DNA from: Curtobacterium sp. MCBA15_009
Lineage (GTDB): Bacteria > Actinomycetota > Actinomycetes > Actinomycetales > Microbacteriaceae
Reading direction: 5' to 3'
DNA length: 64,000 bases
Assembly: GCF_001864895.1 (NCBI RefSeq)
Contig: NZ_MJGO01000012.1
Location: forward strand, 62,001 to 126,000
The first letter of the stretch is position 1. Each line of letters starts with the position of its first letter. The position numbers and the translations under genes were made by a program. Below the pieces are notes generated by a model, which saw only the letters and a list, made by a program, of their open reading frames with translations, searched no databases and was not told where the DNA came from. Positions 1-10,300 of this stretch are shown piece after piece.

Positions 1-1041
1 TCGTGCCTCCGGCGACGCCTGCCCGGGACGTCCTCCGTCGCGCTCGGGGTCGTCGGCCGGCGGTTGCAGGGTGTGCACGAGCCAGTCGGCGCCGTCGGGA
101 TCGTCGAACGTCGTGCCCACGAGCGCTTCGAGCCGTTCCTCGTGGTCGCGGAGGAACGCGCGTTCCTCGGCACTGGGTTCGACGAACCAGACGTGGTCGC
201 GGTACGGGGCGAGGTTGCCCTCCTTCACCACGGCCGGGGTGGGGACCTCGTGGTCGACGTCCCCGAGCAGCGCGGTGTAGTTGTCGTGCGCGTCCCGGTC
301 GTCGGTGGACGGCAGGGTCGCGGTCAGTCCGATGAGCAGGGGCTCACGGCCCGACTCCCGAATGCGTGCCGCCAGGTACGCGACGACCAGCGCCCAGTGG
401 TCGAGCAGGTGGTGGCACTCGTCGAGGACGATCGTCTCGACACCGTGCGCGACGAGGCGGTCGACGAGGGCGCGCGCGTTCGGGTGGAGGGCGGCCTCGA
501 GGAGCGCGGGGTCCTCGCGGGCGAGTCGTCGGCGGACGGCACGGGAGCGCCGCGCGATGCCCGTCCGGTACGCCGTCGGGTTCGCGGTCTCGAGGTCGGC
601 GAGCCACACCGCCGCAGCCTGTTCGTCCCGGCCGCCCTCGACGAGTTCGCGGCGCCAGTCCGCGGCGGCGACGTCCGTGAGCGGGTTCCCCGTCTCGAGC
701 ACCGAGAGCATCTGGTAGGTCAGCGCGGTCAGGTCCCCGAGGTGCGCGGGGTCCTCGGAGACCGAGACCGACCGGCTGCCGTCGGAGGTGTCGAGGGCGG
801 CCGCCGAGGCGGCCCACTGGGCGCGGATCGTCGCGGTCGGAGCGAGTGCGACGGCGCGCGCCCCGTGCCGTCCGGCGAGCAGGAGACCGAGCAGGGTCTT
901 GCCCGACCCCGGCGGTGCGACCACGTGCACGGGGTCGCCCGGCACGACCGGCACCCGCTCGAGCACGTCCGCCTGGTAGCGCCGCAGCTTCCCCCGGTAG
1001 CGCCAGCCCGTGAGCGGACCGCGCCGTTCCCCCGTCGTCAC
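1..1041 (-). CDS. DEAD/DEAH-box helicase, 5' part (runs off left edge)
   Basis: Partial gene; the C-terminal part lies left of the window. The visible 347 residues form the first RecA-like lobe of an SF2 helicase. A Walker A motif APPGSGKT is at residues 42-49, a DECH box (VLDECHH) near residue 204, and a motif III-like LTATLPST follows about 30 residues later. The DECH box suggests an ATP-driven DNA or RNA translocase, but no substrate can be named. I chose the GTG start at 1041 because the frame is open to the left edge and the short N-terminus leads directly into a typical Q-motif region (YQADVL). A weak -10-like GAGACT lies exactly 6 nt before the GTG, so the mRNA may be leaderless. Confidence 0.85.
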   Translation of the reverse strand, partial: MTTGERRGPLTGWRYRGKLRRYQADVLERVPVVPGDPVHVVAPPGSGKTLLGLLLAGRHGARAVALAPTATIRAQWAASAAALDTSDGSRSVSVSEDPAHLGDLTALTYQMLSVLETGNPLTDVAAADWRRELVEGGRDEQAAAVWLADLETANPTAYRTGIARRSRAVRRRLAREDPALLEAALHPNARALVDRLVAHGVETIVLDECHHLLDHWALVVAYLAARIRESGREPLLIGLTATLPSTDDRDAHDNYTALLGDVDHEVPTPAVVKEGNLAPYRDHVWFVEPSAEERAFLRDHEERLEALVGTTFDDPDGADWLVHTLQPPADDPERDGGRPGQASPEAR

Positions 1042-1203
1042 TCCCCGAGTCTCCCACGGGTCGCGCCGGACTCCCCGCGCGGCCCCGGGACACCGCATCC
1101 GGTCGGCGGTCGGTCGTCCCACGTGCGCGTTCTGCGGATCGACCGCGAACCGGCTGGGAGCGAGGTGGGTACGGTCGCACCCACCACGATCAGGGAGACC
1201 ACC

Positions 1204-1659
1204 ATGTCCGATGTCACCACGTCCACCAACCGCTACGCCGGCTCGAGCATCCAGAAGGTCGCGCTCGTCGTCGGCATCGTGTTCCTGCTCGTCGGGATCG
1301 CCGGCTTCGTGCCCGGCCTGACCTCCGGGTCGCTCGCGGGCGCCGGCCACGACTCGATGGCGATGCTGCTCGGGATCTTCCAGGTCTCGGTGCTGCACAA
1401 CATCGTGCACCTGCTGTTCGGTGTCGTCGGGCTGGCGGCCGCCGGTCGCGCCTCCGGGTCGCGCATGTACCTGGTGATCGGCGGGATCGTCTACTTCGTG
1501 CTCTGGATCTACGGGCTCTTCACCGCCGGTCACTCCTCCGGTGCGAACTTCGTGCCGCTCAACAACGCCGACAACTGGCTGCACCTCGTGCTCGCCGTCG
1601 GCATGGTCGCGCTCGGCATCGTGTTCCCGCGCATCCGGCAGCGCCCGGTCGGCGCCTGA
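1204..1659 (+). CDS. DUF4383 family membrane protein
   Basis: A 151-residue integral membrane protein of the DUF4383 family, of unknown function. Four hydrophobic segments are visible at about residues 18-38, 50-75, 88-105 and 125-142. The family-typical HNIVHLLFGVVGLAA stretch in the second segment, with its two histidines, supports the assignment, as does NADNWLHLVLAV in the last. The ATG start is preceded by AGGGAG at a normal distance. It is the only plus-strand gene between the helicase and priA, so it probably has its own promoter. These proteins are often associated with stress in Actinobacteria, but that is family knowledge and not visible here. Confidence 0.85.
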   Translation: MSDVTTSTNRYAGSSIQKVALVVGIVFLLVGIAGFVPGLTSGSLAGAGHDSMAMLLGIFQVSVLHNIVHLLFGVVGLAAAGRASGSRMYLVIGGIVYFVLWIYGLFTAGHSSGANFVPLNNADNWLHLVLAVGMVALGIVFPRIRQRPVGA

Positions 1660-1674
1660 CGGCCGAACGAACGA

Positions 1675-1706
1675 CACGACCCCGGGGCGCGCGCTCCGGG
1701 GTCGTG
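1675..1706. terminator. Rho-independent-type hairpin after DUF4383 gene
   Basis: An 11-bp perfect stem, CACGACCCCGG (1675-1685) with CCGGGGTCGTG (1696-1706), and a 10-nt loop. It starts 15 nt after the DUF4383 stop. There is no clear T-tract, as is usual in high-GC actinobacteria. Confidence 0.75.
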
Positions 1707-1762
1707 GTGTGTCCGGGGCCCGGCCACGGTGCCGGCCGGGCGGGGCGGCCGCCGGCGGTGCG

Positions 1763-1911
1763 GCCTCCGCGCCGACCTTCCACGACGTGATCGTTGTCGC
1801 ACGACGTCGAGGACGTCGCACGACGTCGACGACCGGAGTGTGCGCCGCGGGCATCGCCTCGGCGCCGACGCTCCACGACGTGATCGCTGTCGCACGACGT
1901 CGATGTCGTCG
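1763..1911. repeat. Iteron-like tandem sites between convergent genes
   Basis: The 302-bp gap between the convergent DUF4383 and priA genes holds two 56-bp imperfect direct repeats, 1763-1818 and 1856-1911, about 50 of 56 positions identical. Within them the octamer CACGACGT recurs at 1781, 1800 and 1819 (exactly 19-bp period) and again at 1874 and 1893 (19 bp apart). Because both flanking genes end here, the array is unlikely to be a promoter operator. No protein-coding gene is convincing in the gap. Confidence 0.6.
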
Positions 1912-1961
1912 ATCGGCAACGCCCAACCCGAGCAGCGCCCACCCCGGCGCGCCCGCCAGCG

Positions 1962-3944
1962 TCAGACCTCGGTGAAGGGCTCCGCGTCGTCGAGCCGGGC
2001 CCGCAGCGCCGGTGCCGCACGTCGGCGGTTGCCACCGGGCAGCACCCGCCGGGTCGACGACCGGCGGATGACCTCGGCCTTGAGCGTCGCCGCCACCTCG
2101 GCGCCGTGTGCGTACGGGAAGCGCACGATCACCCGGACCGAGCCCGGCAGGGCGTCGTCCTCGACGGGCACCGGCCCGAGGACCGGACCGGCGGTGAGCC
2201 CCTCGAGCGCCTCGACCGCTGCGGTGACGGCCTGGTCGGTGCCGGTCAGCGTCGCCACCCGGACGGCGGGCGGGAAGTGCAGCTCGCGCCGGTCGGTCAG
2301 CTCGTCGTGCGCGGGGCCGTCGAGCCGCCACAGCGCCATCGCCGTCGCGAGCTTGCCGCCGATGCCCACCAGGTAGACCTCGGCGCCCGGTGCGCCCTTC
2401 GCCGCGGCGTCGGTCCAGAAGCGCAGGACGTCCTCCTGCACGCGCAGGCCTTCACGCGCGAGCATCTTCTCGCCGTCGAGCAGGAGCACACAGGCGTACC
2501 CGCCCGCGACGCTCGGTTCGGCCCCGCGGGTCGCGACCACGACGGACGGCTTCGCGGGGACCTCGTCGAGCGGTCGGGAACCGTCCGCCACGACGATCCG
2601 GGTGCCGGGGAAGGCGCGGCCGAGCTCGTCGGCGGTGCGCTGGGCGCCCTGGCCGACCGGCTTCACCGTGCCGTTGCCACAGGTCGGGCACCGGAAGCCC
2701 ACGGCGAGGGCACCGCAGAACCGGCACTGCGGCGTGGCACCGCGGTGCGGGCTGCCGAGCGGTCCCCCGCACACCCGGCAGTGCGCGCGCTCCCCGCACT
2801 CCGCGCAGACCAGGCCGGTGCCGAAGCCCGGGCTCGCCACCTGCACCAGGACCGGGCCGTGCTGGCTCGCCTCGCGGGCAGCCCGCCACGCCGAGCTCGG
2901 GATCCGTGCCTGGGCCGCGTAGCCGTCGGCGCCGGTCTGCTGCAGGGTCGGGATCACCTTCGGCGTCTTCGCCCGGTACGGGGTGACCTCCTGCAGCCAG
3001 TGCAGTTCGACGAGCCGCTGGACGTCGGTGCTCCGGGCGTGCGACAGGAACAGCAGCGCCGCCCCGGACTGCGCCGCGCGCACCAGGGCGACGTCCCGCG
3101 TGTGCACGTACGGCGCCCGGGGCTCGGCGAACGAGGCGTCGCCGTCGTCCCACATCGCGATGAGGCCGAGGGTCGTCGCCGGCGCGTACACGGCGGTGCG
3201 GTTGCCGATCGCGACGACCGCGTGCGACCGGGCCTGCAGCAGGGCCTTCGCCCGCTGCCCGTTCGTCTGCTTCGCGTCGAACCGCACGACGCGTTCGGCG
3301 GGGAGCACGGCGAGCAGCGCGCGCTCGAGGTCGCCGACGTCACGGAAGTCCGGGACGGCGATGACCGCCGACTCCTCGGCTGCGAGGGCGTGCGCGGCCG
3401 CCTGCGCGAGCGTCGCGGCCCACCCGGGCACCCAGACGGGCGCGGACTCCGGACCGAGTGCGACCGGGTGCGGCACCGCGGCGACGGCGGCACGGCCGTG
3501 CTCGGCGACGACGCCCTCGAGCACGCCGTCGGTGTACCCGGTGACCGCTGGCGGGGTGACCGCGGGTGGTGTCCACGTGGTGTCGCGGGCGAGCCACGCC
3601 TTCTCGGCGCGGACCTGACGGGTCGGGACGGCGAGCCGGAGCACGTCCGAGGCGACCCCGGCGGCGCGGTCGGCCACGGCGCGGGCGAGGGTCCAGATCT
3701 CGGGCGCCAGGACCGGCACCGGGGACAGGACCGCCTCGACCTGACTGAGCTCGCCCGGGTACTCACCTTCGCTGACGATCTCGACGACGTACCCGTCGGA
3801 CATCCGGGCGCCGGTGCGCAGCGGCACCTTCACCCGGACCCCCGCGACGCAGTCGTCCTCGAGCTCGGCCGGCACCCGGTAGTCGAACAGTCGGTCCAAC
3901 TGCGGGAGCGGCGAGTCGAGGACGACCCGCGCGACGGTGGTCAC
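1962..3944 (-). CDS. priA: Primosomal protein N' (PriA), helicase-degenerate
   Basis: A 660-residue replication-restart protein. The N-terminal DNA-binding domain (residues 1-105, DYRVP...GVRVKVPL) and the eight-cysteine zinc-binding region (CAECGERAHCRVCGG then CRFCG and CPTCGN, about residues 380-425) match PriA. The ATPase motifs do not. There is no GxxGSGKT Walker A, and the DEEH box position reads MWDDGD. This fits the known actinobacterial PriA-like proteins, which are thought to lack helicase activity but may keep fork recognition and primosome assembly. The GTG start is 9 nt after metK, and it is the last gene of the block. In many actinobacteria fmt follows priA; here a gap and an opposing gene follow. 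Confidence 0.9.
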   Translation of the reverse strand: MTTVARVVLDSPLPQLDRLFDYRVPAELEDDCVAGVRVKVPLRTGARMSDGYVVEIVSEGEYPGELSQVEAVLSPVPVLAPEIWTLARAVADRAAGVASDVLRLAVPTRQVRAEKAWLARDTTWTPPAVTPPAVTGYTDGVLEGVVAEHGRAAVAAVPHPVALGPESAPVWVPGWAATLAQAAAHALAAEESAVIAVPDFRDVGDLERALLAVLPAERVVRFDAKQTNGQRAKALLQARSHAVVAIGNRTAVYAPATTLGLIAMWDDGDASFAEPRAPYVHTRDVALVRAAQSGAALLFLSHARSTDVQRLVELHWLQEVTPYRAKTPKVIPTLQQTGADGYAAQARIPSSAWRAAREASQHGPVLVQVASPGFGTGLVCAECGERAHCRVCGGPLGSPHRGATPQCRFCGALAVGFRCPTCGNGTVKPVGQGAQRTADELGRAFPGTRIVVADGSRPLDEVPAKPSVVVATRGAEPSVAGGYACVLLLDGEKMLAREGLRVQEDVLRFWTDAAAKGAPGAEVYLVGIGGKLATAMALWRLDGPAHDELTDRRELHFPPAVRVATLTGTDQAVTAAVEALEGLTAGPVLGPVPVEDDALPGSVRVIVRFPYAHGAEVAATLKAEVIRRSSTRRVLPGGNRRRAAPALRARLDDAEPFTEV

Positions 3945-3953
3945 GCGGTCGCC

Positions 3954-5168
3954 TCAGACGGCGGCGGTGACGAGCCCTGCTGCGGCGCGGAGTTCCTCGA
4001 CACGGTCGAGCTGCTCCCAGGTGAACCCGGGGAGCTCGCGACCGAAGTGGCCGTAGGTCGCGGTCTGCGCGTAGCGCGGCTTGAGCAGGTCGAGGTCGCG
4101 GATGATCGCGGCGGGACGCAGGTCGAAGACCTGGCGGATCGCTGCCTCGATCGTGGCGTCGTCGACGTGCCCGGTGCCGAAGGTCTCGACGTACAGGCCG
4201 ACGGGCTTCGCGCGCCCGATGGCGTAGGCGACCTGCACCTCGAGGCGGTCCGCGAGTCCGGCCGCGACGGCGTTCTTCGCGACCCAGCGCAGGGCGTAGG
4301 CGGCCGAGCGGTCGACCTTCGACGGGTCCTTGCCGCTGAACGCGCCACCGCCGTGCCGCGAGGCGCCGCCGTAGGTGTCGACGATGACCTTGCGTCCGGT
4401 CAGGCCGGCGTCGCCCTGGGGGCCGCCGATCTCGAACCGGCCGGTCGGGTTGACGATGACGTCGACGTGGGACGAGTCGAGGTCGACCAGGTCGAGGACC
4501 GGGCGGATGACGTGCTCGGTGATGTCGGCGGTCAGCTGGTCGAGCGTGACGGTCGGGGCGTGCTGCGTGGAGAGCACGACGGTCTCGACGGTCTTCGGCA
4601 CGACGCCGTCGTAACCGATGGTGACCTGGGTCTTGCCGTCGGGGCGCAGGAAGGGCAGCTCGCCGGACTTGCGGACGGCGGCGAGGCGCTCGGCCAGCCG
4701 GTGCGCCAGCCAGATCGCGACCGGCATGTACTCGGGCGTCTCGTTCGTGGCGAAGCCGAACATGATGCCCTGGTCGCCCGCACCCTGGCGGTCGAGCGGG
4801 TCGACACCGGCGCCGCTGCGTGAGTCGAGCGACTCGTCGACGCCCTGCGCGATGTCGGGCGACTGCGCGCCGATCGAGACCTCGACGCCGCAGGTACGGC
4901 CGTCGAAGGAGACGTCGGACGAGTTGTAGCCGATGCCCGTGATGACGTCACGGACGAGCTTGGGGATCTCGACGTAGCCCGAGGTGGTGACCTCGCCGGC
5001 GACGTGCACGAGGCCCGTCGTGACCATCGTCTCGACGGCGACCCGGGCGTTCGGGTCGACCGCGAGCAGCGCGTCGAGGATGCTGTCCGAGATCTGGTCG
5101 CAGATCTTGTCGGGGTGCCCCTCGGTCACCGACTCGGACGTGAAGAGGCGCAGCGGAGCGTTGGTCAC
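3954..5168 (-). CDS. metK: S-adenosylmethionine synthetase
   Basis: A 404-residue methionine adenosyltransferase that makes S-adenosylmethionine from ATP and methionine in the cytosol. The diagnostic motifs are present: [12 protein letters not shown] near the N-terminus, [12 protein letters not shown] about residue 125, and the glycine-rich [19 protein letters not shown] about residue 275. Length is normal. The start is GTG, 5 nt downstream of the rpoZ stop, so it is probably co-transcribed with rpoZ and gmk. I saw no SAM riboswitch upstream; the spacing leaves no room for one. Confidence 0.97.
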   Translation of the reverse strand: MTNAPLRLFTSESVTEGHPDKICDQISDSILDALLAVDPNARVAVETMVTTGLVHVAGEVTTSGYVEIPKLVRDVITGIGYNSSDVSFDGRTCGVEVSIGAQSPDIAQGVDESLDSRSGAGVDPLDRQGAGDQGIMFGFATNETPEYMPVAIWLAHRLAERLAAVRKSGELPFLRPDGKTQVTIGYDGVVPKTVETVVLSTQHAPTVTLDQLTADITEHVIRPVLDLVDLDSSHVDVIVNPTGRFEIGGPQGDAGLTGRKVIVDTYGGASRHGGGAFSGKDPSKVDRSAAYALRWVAKNAVAAGLADRLEVQVAYAIGRAKPVGLYVETFGTGHVDDATIEAAIRQVFDLRPAAIIRDLDLLKPRYAQTATYGHFGRELPGFTWEQLDRVEELRAAAGLVTAAV

Positions 5169-5173
5169 CGGGA

Positions 5174-5437
5174 TCAGTCGGTGGGCTGCTGCTGCTTGGT
5201 GACGGTGAGCTTGTCCTCGTTGATCTCGTGGAGCGCGACGGACAGCGGCTTGTCGTCGATCGTCGAGTCGACGAGCGGGCCCACGTTGTCGAAGAGCGAG
5301 CCCTCGTGCAGGTCGGCGTAGTAGTCGTTGATCTGCCGCGCACGCTTCGACGCGAAGATGACCAGCGCGTACTTCGACTCGACCTTGCTGAGCAGGTCGT
5401 CGATGGGCGGGTCGATGATGCCCTGGGGGTTGGCCAT
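5174..5437 (-). CDS. rpoZ: RNA polymerase omega subunit
   Basis: An 87-residue omega subunit, which aids folding and assembly of beta-prime in RNA polymerase. The conserved core is [17 protein letters not shown], followed by a short helix and an actinobacterial tail. ATG start with a good AGGAGA ribosome site (GACAGGAGACACC before the ATG). It sits between gmk and metK, the usual actinobacterial order gmk-rpoZ-metK. Confidence 0.96.
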   Translation of the reverse strand: MANPQGIIDPPIDDLLSKVESKYALVIFASKRARQINDYYADLHEGSLFDNVGPLVDSTIDDKPLSVALHEINEDKLTVTKQQQPTD

Positions 5438-5526
5438 GGTGTCTCCTGTCGACTGCGGATGTCGTGGGCGGGTGTCCTGCGCGCGGACCGCGAGGGCCCC
5501 GGCACGCACGCGCACCCGTGCACCCG

Positions 5527-6450
5527 TCAGGGCGCAGAGAACAAGTCTACGACCTCGCGTGCCGCCGTGCTGACATCCGAGTTCACGATCCGCACGTCGA
5601 ACTCGTCCTGCGCGGCCAGTTCGACCTTCGCGGTCTCGAGACGGCGGGCCTGTTCCTCGGCCGACTCGGTCCCCCGGCCGATGAGCCGACGCACGAGTTC
5701 GTCCCAGGTGGGAGGCAGCAGGAACACCAGGACGGCCTCGGGCATCGCGTCGCGGACCTGTCGCGCGCCCTGCAGGTCGATCTCGAGCATGACCTTCTCG
5801 CCGGCGTCGAGCGCGCGGTCGATCGGCGGCCGCGGGGTGCCGTAGCGGTACGAGTTGTGCACCGTGGCCCACTCGAGCAGCTCGCGGTCGCGGATCATCC
5901 GGTCGAACTCGTCGTCGTCGACGAAGTAGTAGTGCACCCCGTCGACCTCGCCGGGGCGCGGCTTCCGGGTGGTCGCGGACACGCTCAGCTCGACGTCCGG
6001 GTACTGCTCACGGATGTGGGCACTGACCGTGCCCTTGCCGACGGCGGTCGGTCCGGCGAGCACGACGAGCTTCGACGCACCGCGCCGGCGCCCGCGTGCG
6101 GCGAGCCAGTCCGCCAGGGCGGTGCGCTGCCGGGAGCCGAGGCCGCCCAGGCGCTTCGACGGCGCGATGCGCAGCTCCCCCATGACCGCCTCGGCGCGCG
6201 CCGGCCCGATGCCGGACAGGCTCGTCAGCAGGTCGCGGACCCGCAGCGAGCGTTCCGCCGAGGTCGACTCGACGAGCTCGTCGGCCCACGCGGACCGGGC
6301 GACCTCGAGGGCGGAGCGCTCCCCCGACGCGATCGCGGCCTTCACCGCTGCCCGGGCGCGTCGCGCCGCCACCGCGGCCTGCGCGGCGGCGGCCCGGTCG
6401 ACCTCGGGCGGGTTGCGGTGGGCGGGCTTGTCGTCGCGGTCCGACGTCAT
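5527..6450 (-). CDS. gmk: mIHF domain fused to guanylate kinase
   Basis: A 307-residue two-part protein. Residues 55-115 match actinobacterial integration host factor (mIHF): [20 protein letters not shown] and [11 protein letters not shown] give its helix-two-turn-helix-like DNA-binding core. Residues 126-307 are guanylate kinase, GMP + ATP to GDP + ADP, with P-loop GPTAVGKG at 133-140, [19 protein letters not shown], and the lid region. In mycobacteria mihF and gmk are adjacent separate genes; here one frame runs through both without a stop. ATG start at 6450, overlapping the pyrF stop by 4 nt. It remains possible that gmk is also translated separately from an internal start near residue 125. 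Confidence 0.93.
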   Translation of the reverse strand: MTSDRDDKPAHRNPPEVDRAAAAQAAVAARRARAAVKAAIASGERSALEVARSAWADELVESTSAERSLRVRDLLTSLSGIGPARAEAVMGELRIAPSKRLGGLGSRQRTALADWLAARGRRRGASKLVVLAGPTAVGKGTVSAHIREQYPDVELSVSATTRKPRPGEVDGVHYYFVDDDEFDRMIRDRELLEWATVHNSYRYGTPRPPIDRALDAGEKVMLEIDLQGARQVRDAMPEAVLVFLLPPTWDELVRRLIGRGTESAEEQARRLETAKVELAAQDEFDVRIVNSDVSTAAREVVDLFSAP

Positions 6451-7334
6451 GCGACTGCCCCCAGTGCGGCCTCGATCCGGTCGGCGCGGTCGGCGACGAG
6501 GGCGGCGACGCCCTCGGGGCCGCCGGTGAGCAGCCCGCGGGACTCGCTCACGAGCACCTGCTCGGCGCGGGCGCCGTACAGCGCGCGGAGGTCCTCGATC
6601 CGCGCACCCTGGGCACCGAAGCCCGGAGCGAGCACCGGCGCGGAGCCGATGGCGTCCGCGTCGATGCCGAAGTCGTCGAGGTGAAGGGTCGCGCCGAGCA
6701 CGAGCCCGACGTCCCCGAGGGCGTGGTCGCCCGCGGTCCGGTTGTCGTCTGCCACGTCCAAGACGATACCGGCAGCCACGCTGCGGCCCGCGCGCGGCCC
6801 CTCGGCGAGCACGGCGGTCTGCAGCACCCGGGCCTCGGGGTTGCTCGTCGCGGCGAGGACGAAGACGCCCGCACCGTTCCGGCGTGCCACGGCCACCGTG
6901 CCGGCGAGCGAGCCGTAGCCGAGGTAGGGCGACACCGTCATCGCGTCGGCCGCGAACGGCCCGTCGCGGTCGAGCCACGCGAGCGCGTAGTCGTCACCGG
7001 TGGTCCCGATGTCGCCCCGCTTCACGTCGGCGACGACCAGGAGGCCCGCATCGCGTGCCCGACGGATCGTCGCGTCGAGCGCGCGGTACCCCGCCACCCC
7101 CGCAGCCTCGAAGAACGCGACTTGCGGCTTCACGATCGCCGCGCGGCCGGCGGCCGCGTCGACCAGGGCCGCACCGAACGCGGTGAGGCCCTGCTCGTCG
7201 CGGCCGAGCCCCCACGCCGCCAGGGTGGCGGCGTGGGGGTCGATGCCGACGCAGAGGGGTGAACGCGACCCGATGGCGGCCGCGAGCCGGTCGCCGAAGG
7301 AGGCCGGGCCTCCCACGCGGGTGGTCACGCTCAC
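6447..7334 (-). CDS. pyrF: Orotidine 5'-phosphate decarboxylase
   Basis: A 295-residue OMP decarboxylase, the last step of de novo UMP synthesis (OMP to UMP + CO2). It belongs to the long actinobacterial/type 2 group: LCVGIDPH near the N-terminus, [11 protein letters not shown], and the catalytic [14 protein letters not shown] around residues 100-113 with the conserved K and D. The GTG start overlaps the carB stop by 4 nt (GTGA) and its stop overlaps gmk, so it is translationally coupled on both sides. Confidence 0.96.
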   Translation of the reverse strand: MSVTTRVGGPASFGDRLAAAIGSRSPLCVGIDPHAATLAAWGLGRDEQGLTAFGAALVDAAAGRAAIVKPQVAFFEAAGVAGYRALDATIRRARDAGLLVVADVKRGDIGTTGDDYALAWLDRDGPFAADAMTVSPYLGYGSLAGTVAVARRNGAGVFVLAATSNPEARVLQTAVLAEGPRAGRSVAAGIVLDVADDNRTAGDHALGDVGLVLGATLHLDDFGIDADAIGSAPVLAPGFGAQGARIEDLRALYGARAEQVLVSESRGLLTGGPEGVAALVADRADRIEAALGAVA

Positions 7335-10300
7335 CAGGTCGCGCGCTCGAGCGCGTAGTCCTGCAGGCTGCGGACGTTGAGCGGCGAGCCGATCGTCTCG
7401 ATCGCCGCGACGGCCGCACCGATCTGCGCGATCGTCGTGAACAGCGGCTTGTCCGCCGCGACCGTGGCCGCACGGATCTCGTACCCGTCCGCACGACCGG
7501 CGGCACCCGACGGCGTGTTGATGACGATGTCGACCTCACCCGTGGCGAGCAGGTCGACGACGCTCTCGCCGCCCTGGCTGTACTTGCCGACGATCCCGAC
7601 CTCGATGCCGTTGCGGCGGAGGATCTCCGCCGTGCCCTCGGTCGCGATGATCGTGAAGCCGAGCTGCTGCAGGCGGTGCACCGGCAGCACGATCGCGCGC
7701 TTGTCGGTGTCGGCGACGCTCACGAAGACCGTGCCGCTGGTCGGCAGGCCGCCGTACGCGGCGTCCTGCGACTTGAGGAACGCCCGCGGGAAGTCGCGGT
7801 CGATGCCCATGACCTCACCGGTGGAGCGCATCTCGGGGCTGAGCACCGAGTCGACGACCTGTCCCTCGCGGGTGCGGAAGCGACGGAAGGGCAGCACGGC
7901 CTCCTTCACGGCGACCGGCGACTGGGCGGGCACGAAGGCGCCGTCGCGCTCGGGCAGCATGCCCTCGGCGACGAGCTCGGCGACCGTGGAGCCGGTCATG
8001 ATGCGGGACGCGGCCTTCGCCAGCGGGATGCCGAGCGCCTTCGAGACGAAGGGCACCGTGCGGCTGGCGCGCGGGTTCGCCTCGAGGACGTAGAGCACGC
8101 CGGCGCCGATGGCGAACTGGACGTTGAGCAGGCCCTGCACGCCGATGCCGCGGGCGATCTTCTCGGTCGCGTCGACGACGCCCTGGATCTCCGCGCGGCC
8201 GAGGCCGACCGGGGGCAGGGTGCAGGCCGAGTCGCCGGAGTGGATGCCGGCCTCTTCGAGGTGCTCCATGATGCCGCCGATGTAGAGCCGCTCACCGTCG
8301 AAGAGCGCGTCGACGTCGATCTCCACGGCGTCGTCGAGGAACCGGTCGACCAGCAGCGGGAGCTCCGGGCCGATGATCGCCTGGTCGGCCATCCGGTCGA
8401 AGTAGTCCGCGAGCGAGGCCGTGTCGTACAGGATCTCCATGCCGCGGCCGCCGAGCACGAACGACGGGCGGACGAGGACGGGGTAGCCGATCTCCTCGGC
8501 CACCGTGGTCGCGCTCGCCAGGTCGTGGGCCGTGCCGTTCCGCGGGGCGAGCAGACCGGCCGCGTCGAGGATGGCGGAGAACTGTCCGCGCTCCTCGGCC
8601 GAGTCGATGGCGCTCGGGCTGGTGCCGAGGATCGGGATGCCCGCGGCCTCGAGCGGCTTCGCCAGGCCCAGCGCGGTCTGGCCGCCGAGCTGCACGACCA
8701 CGCCCACGAGCTCGCCGGACGCCGCCTCGGCCTCGATGACCTCGAGGACGTCCTCGGCGGTCAGCGGCTCGAAGTACAGGCGGTCCGAGGTGTCGTAGTC
8801 GGTCGACACGGTCTCGGGGTTGCAGTTGATCATGATCGTCTCGAACCCGGCGGCGCTCAGCGCGAACGACGCGTGCACGCACGAGTAGTCGAACTCGACG
8901 CCCTGCCCGATGCGGTTCGGGCCGGAGCCGAGGATGACGACCTTCTTGCGGTCGCTCGGGGCGACCTCGGTCTCGGTGTCGTACGACGAGTAGTGGTACG
9001 GCGTCAGGGCCGGGAACTCGCCGGCGCAGGTGTCGACGGTCTTGAAGACGGGCCGGATGCCCTGTTCGTGTCGGGTCGCCCGGACCTCGGCCTCCGTCGA
9101 GCCGCGCAGCGACGCGATCTGGACGTCGCTGAAGCCGTGCTCCTTCGCCCAGCGCAGGGTGTCCGCGTCGAGGGTCTCGGCGGCACGGATCTCGTCGGCG
9201 ACCTCGTTGATGAGCACGATCTGGTCGATGAACCAGGGATCGATCTTCGTGGCCTCGAAGACCTCGTCCGCGGTGGCACCCGCCACCAGGGCCTGCTGCA
9301 CCGTGACGATGCGGCCGTCGGTCGGCACCTGGGCCTTCGTCAGCAGGGCGTCCTTGTCGAGCTCCGCCGCCGGGGTGTCCCAGTGGAAGCTCGACCCGCG
9401 CTTCTCGAGCGAGCGCAGCGACTTCTGCAGTGCGGTGGCGTAGTTCCGGCCGATGGCCATCGCCTCGCCGACGCTCTTCATCGTCGTGGTCAGCGTGGCG
9501 TCGGCGGCCGGGAACTTCTCGAACGCGAACCGCGGGGTCTTCACGACCACGTAGTCGAGCGTCGGCTCGAAGCTCGCCGGGGTGACGCGGGTGATGTCGT
9601 TCTCGATCTCGTCCAGGCGGTAGCCGATGGCGAGCTTCGCGGCGATCTTCGCGATCGGGAAGCCCGTGGCCTTCGACGCGAGGGCCGACGAGCGGGACAC
9701 GCGGGGGTTCATCTCGATGACGATGACGCGGCCGTTCGACGGGTCGACGGCGAACTGGATGTTGCAGCCACCGGTGTCGACGCCGACGCGACGGATGATG
9801 TCGATGCCGATGTTCCGCATGTTCTGGTACTCGCGGTCGGTCAGGGTCAGCGCGGGGGCGACCGTGATCGAGTCACCGGTGTGCACGCCGACCGGGTCGA
9901 CGTTCTCGATGGAGCAGATGACGACGGTGTTGTCGTAGTTGTCGCGCATCAGCTCGAGCTCGTACTCCTTCCAGCCGAGGATGGACTCCTCGAGCAGGAC
10001 CTCGGTCGTCGGGCTGGACTGCAGCCCGTCGCCGACGAAGCGGACGAGTTCTTCCTCGTTGTAGGCGAAGCCCGAGCCGAGGCCGCCCATGGTGAAGGAC
10101 GGGCGGACGACCAGCGGGTACCCGAGGTCCTCCGCGAACTCCTTCGCTTCTTCCAGCGTGTGCGCGATGTGGCTGCGGGCGACGTCGGCGCCGGACTCGA
10201 GCACGAGCTCCTTGAAGAGCTGGCGGTCCTCGCCGCGCTGGATCGCCTCGACCTTGGCGCCGATGAGCTCGACGCCGTGCTTGGCCAGGATGCCGGCCTC

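Noticed and set aside
64-1200. Long open frame on the plus strand leading into the DUF4383 gene
   Set aside because: It is the antisense of the helicase. Only the part from the ATG at 1204 has a membrane-protein pattern and a ribosome site.
2106-4823. A 905-codon open frame on the plus strand
   Set aside because: Antisense to priA and metK with Arg/Gly/Asp-rich composition typical of GC-driven shadows; the minus-strand products are unmistakable families.
5169-5173. SAM riboswitch upstream of metK
   Set aside because: Only 5 nt separate rpoZ from metK, so no leader exists there.
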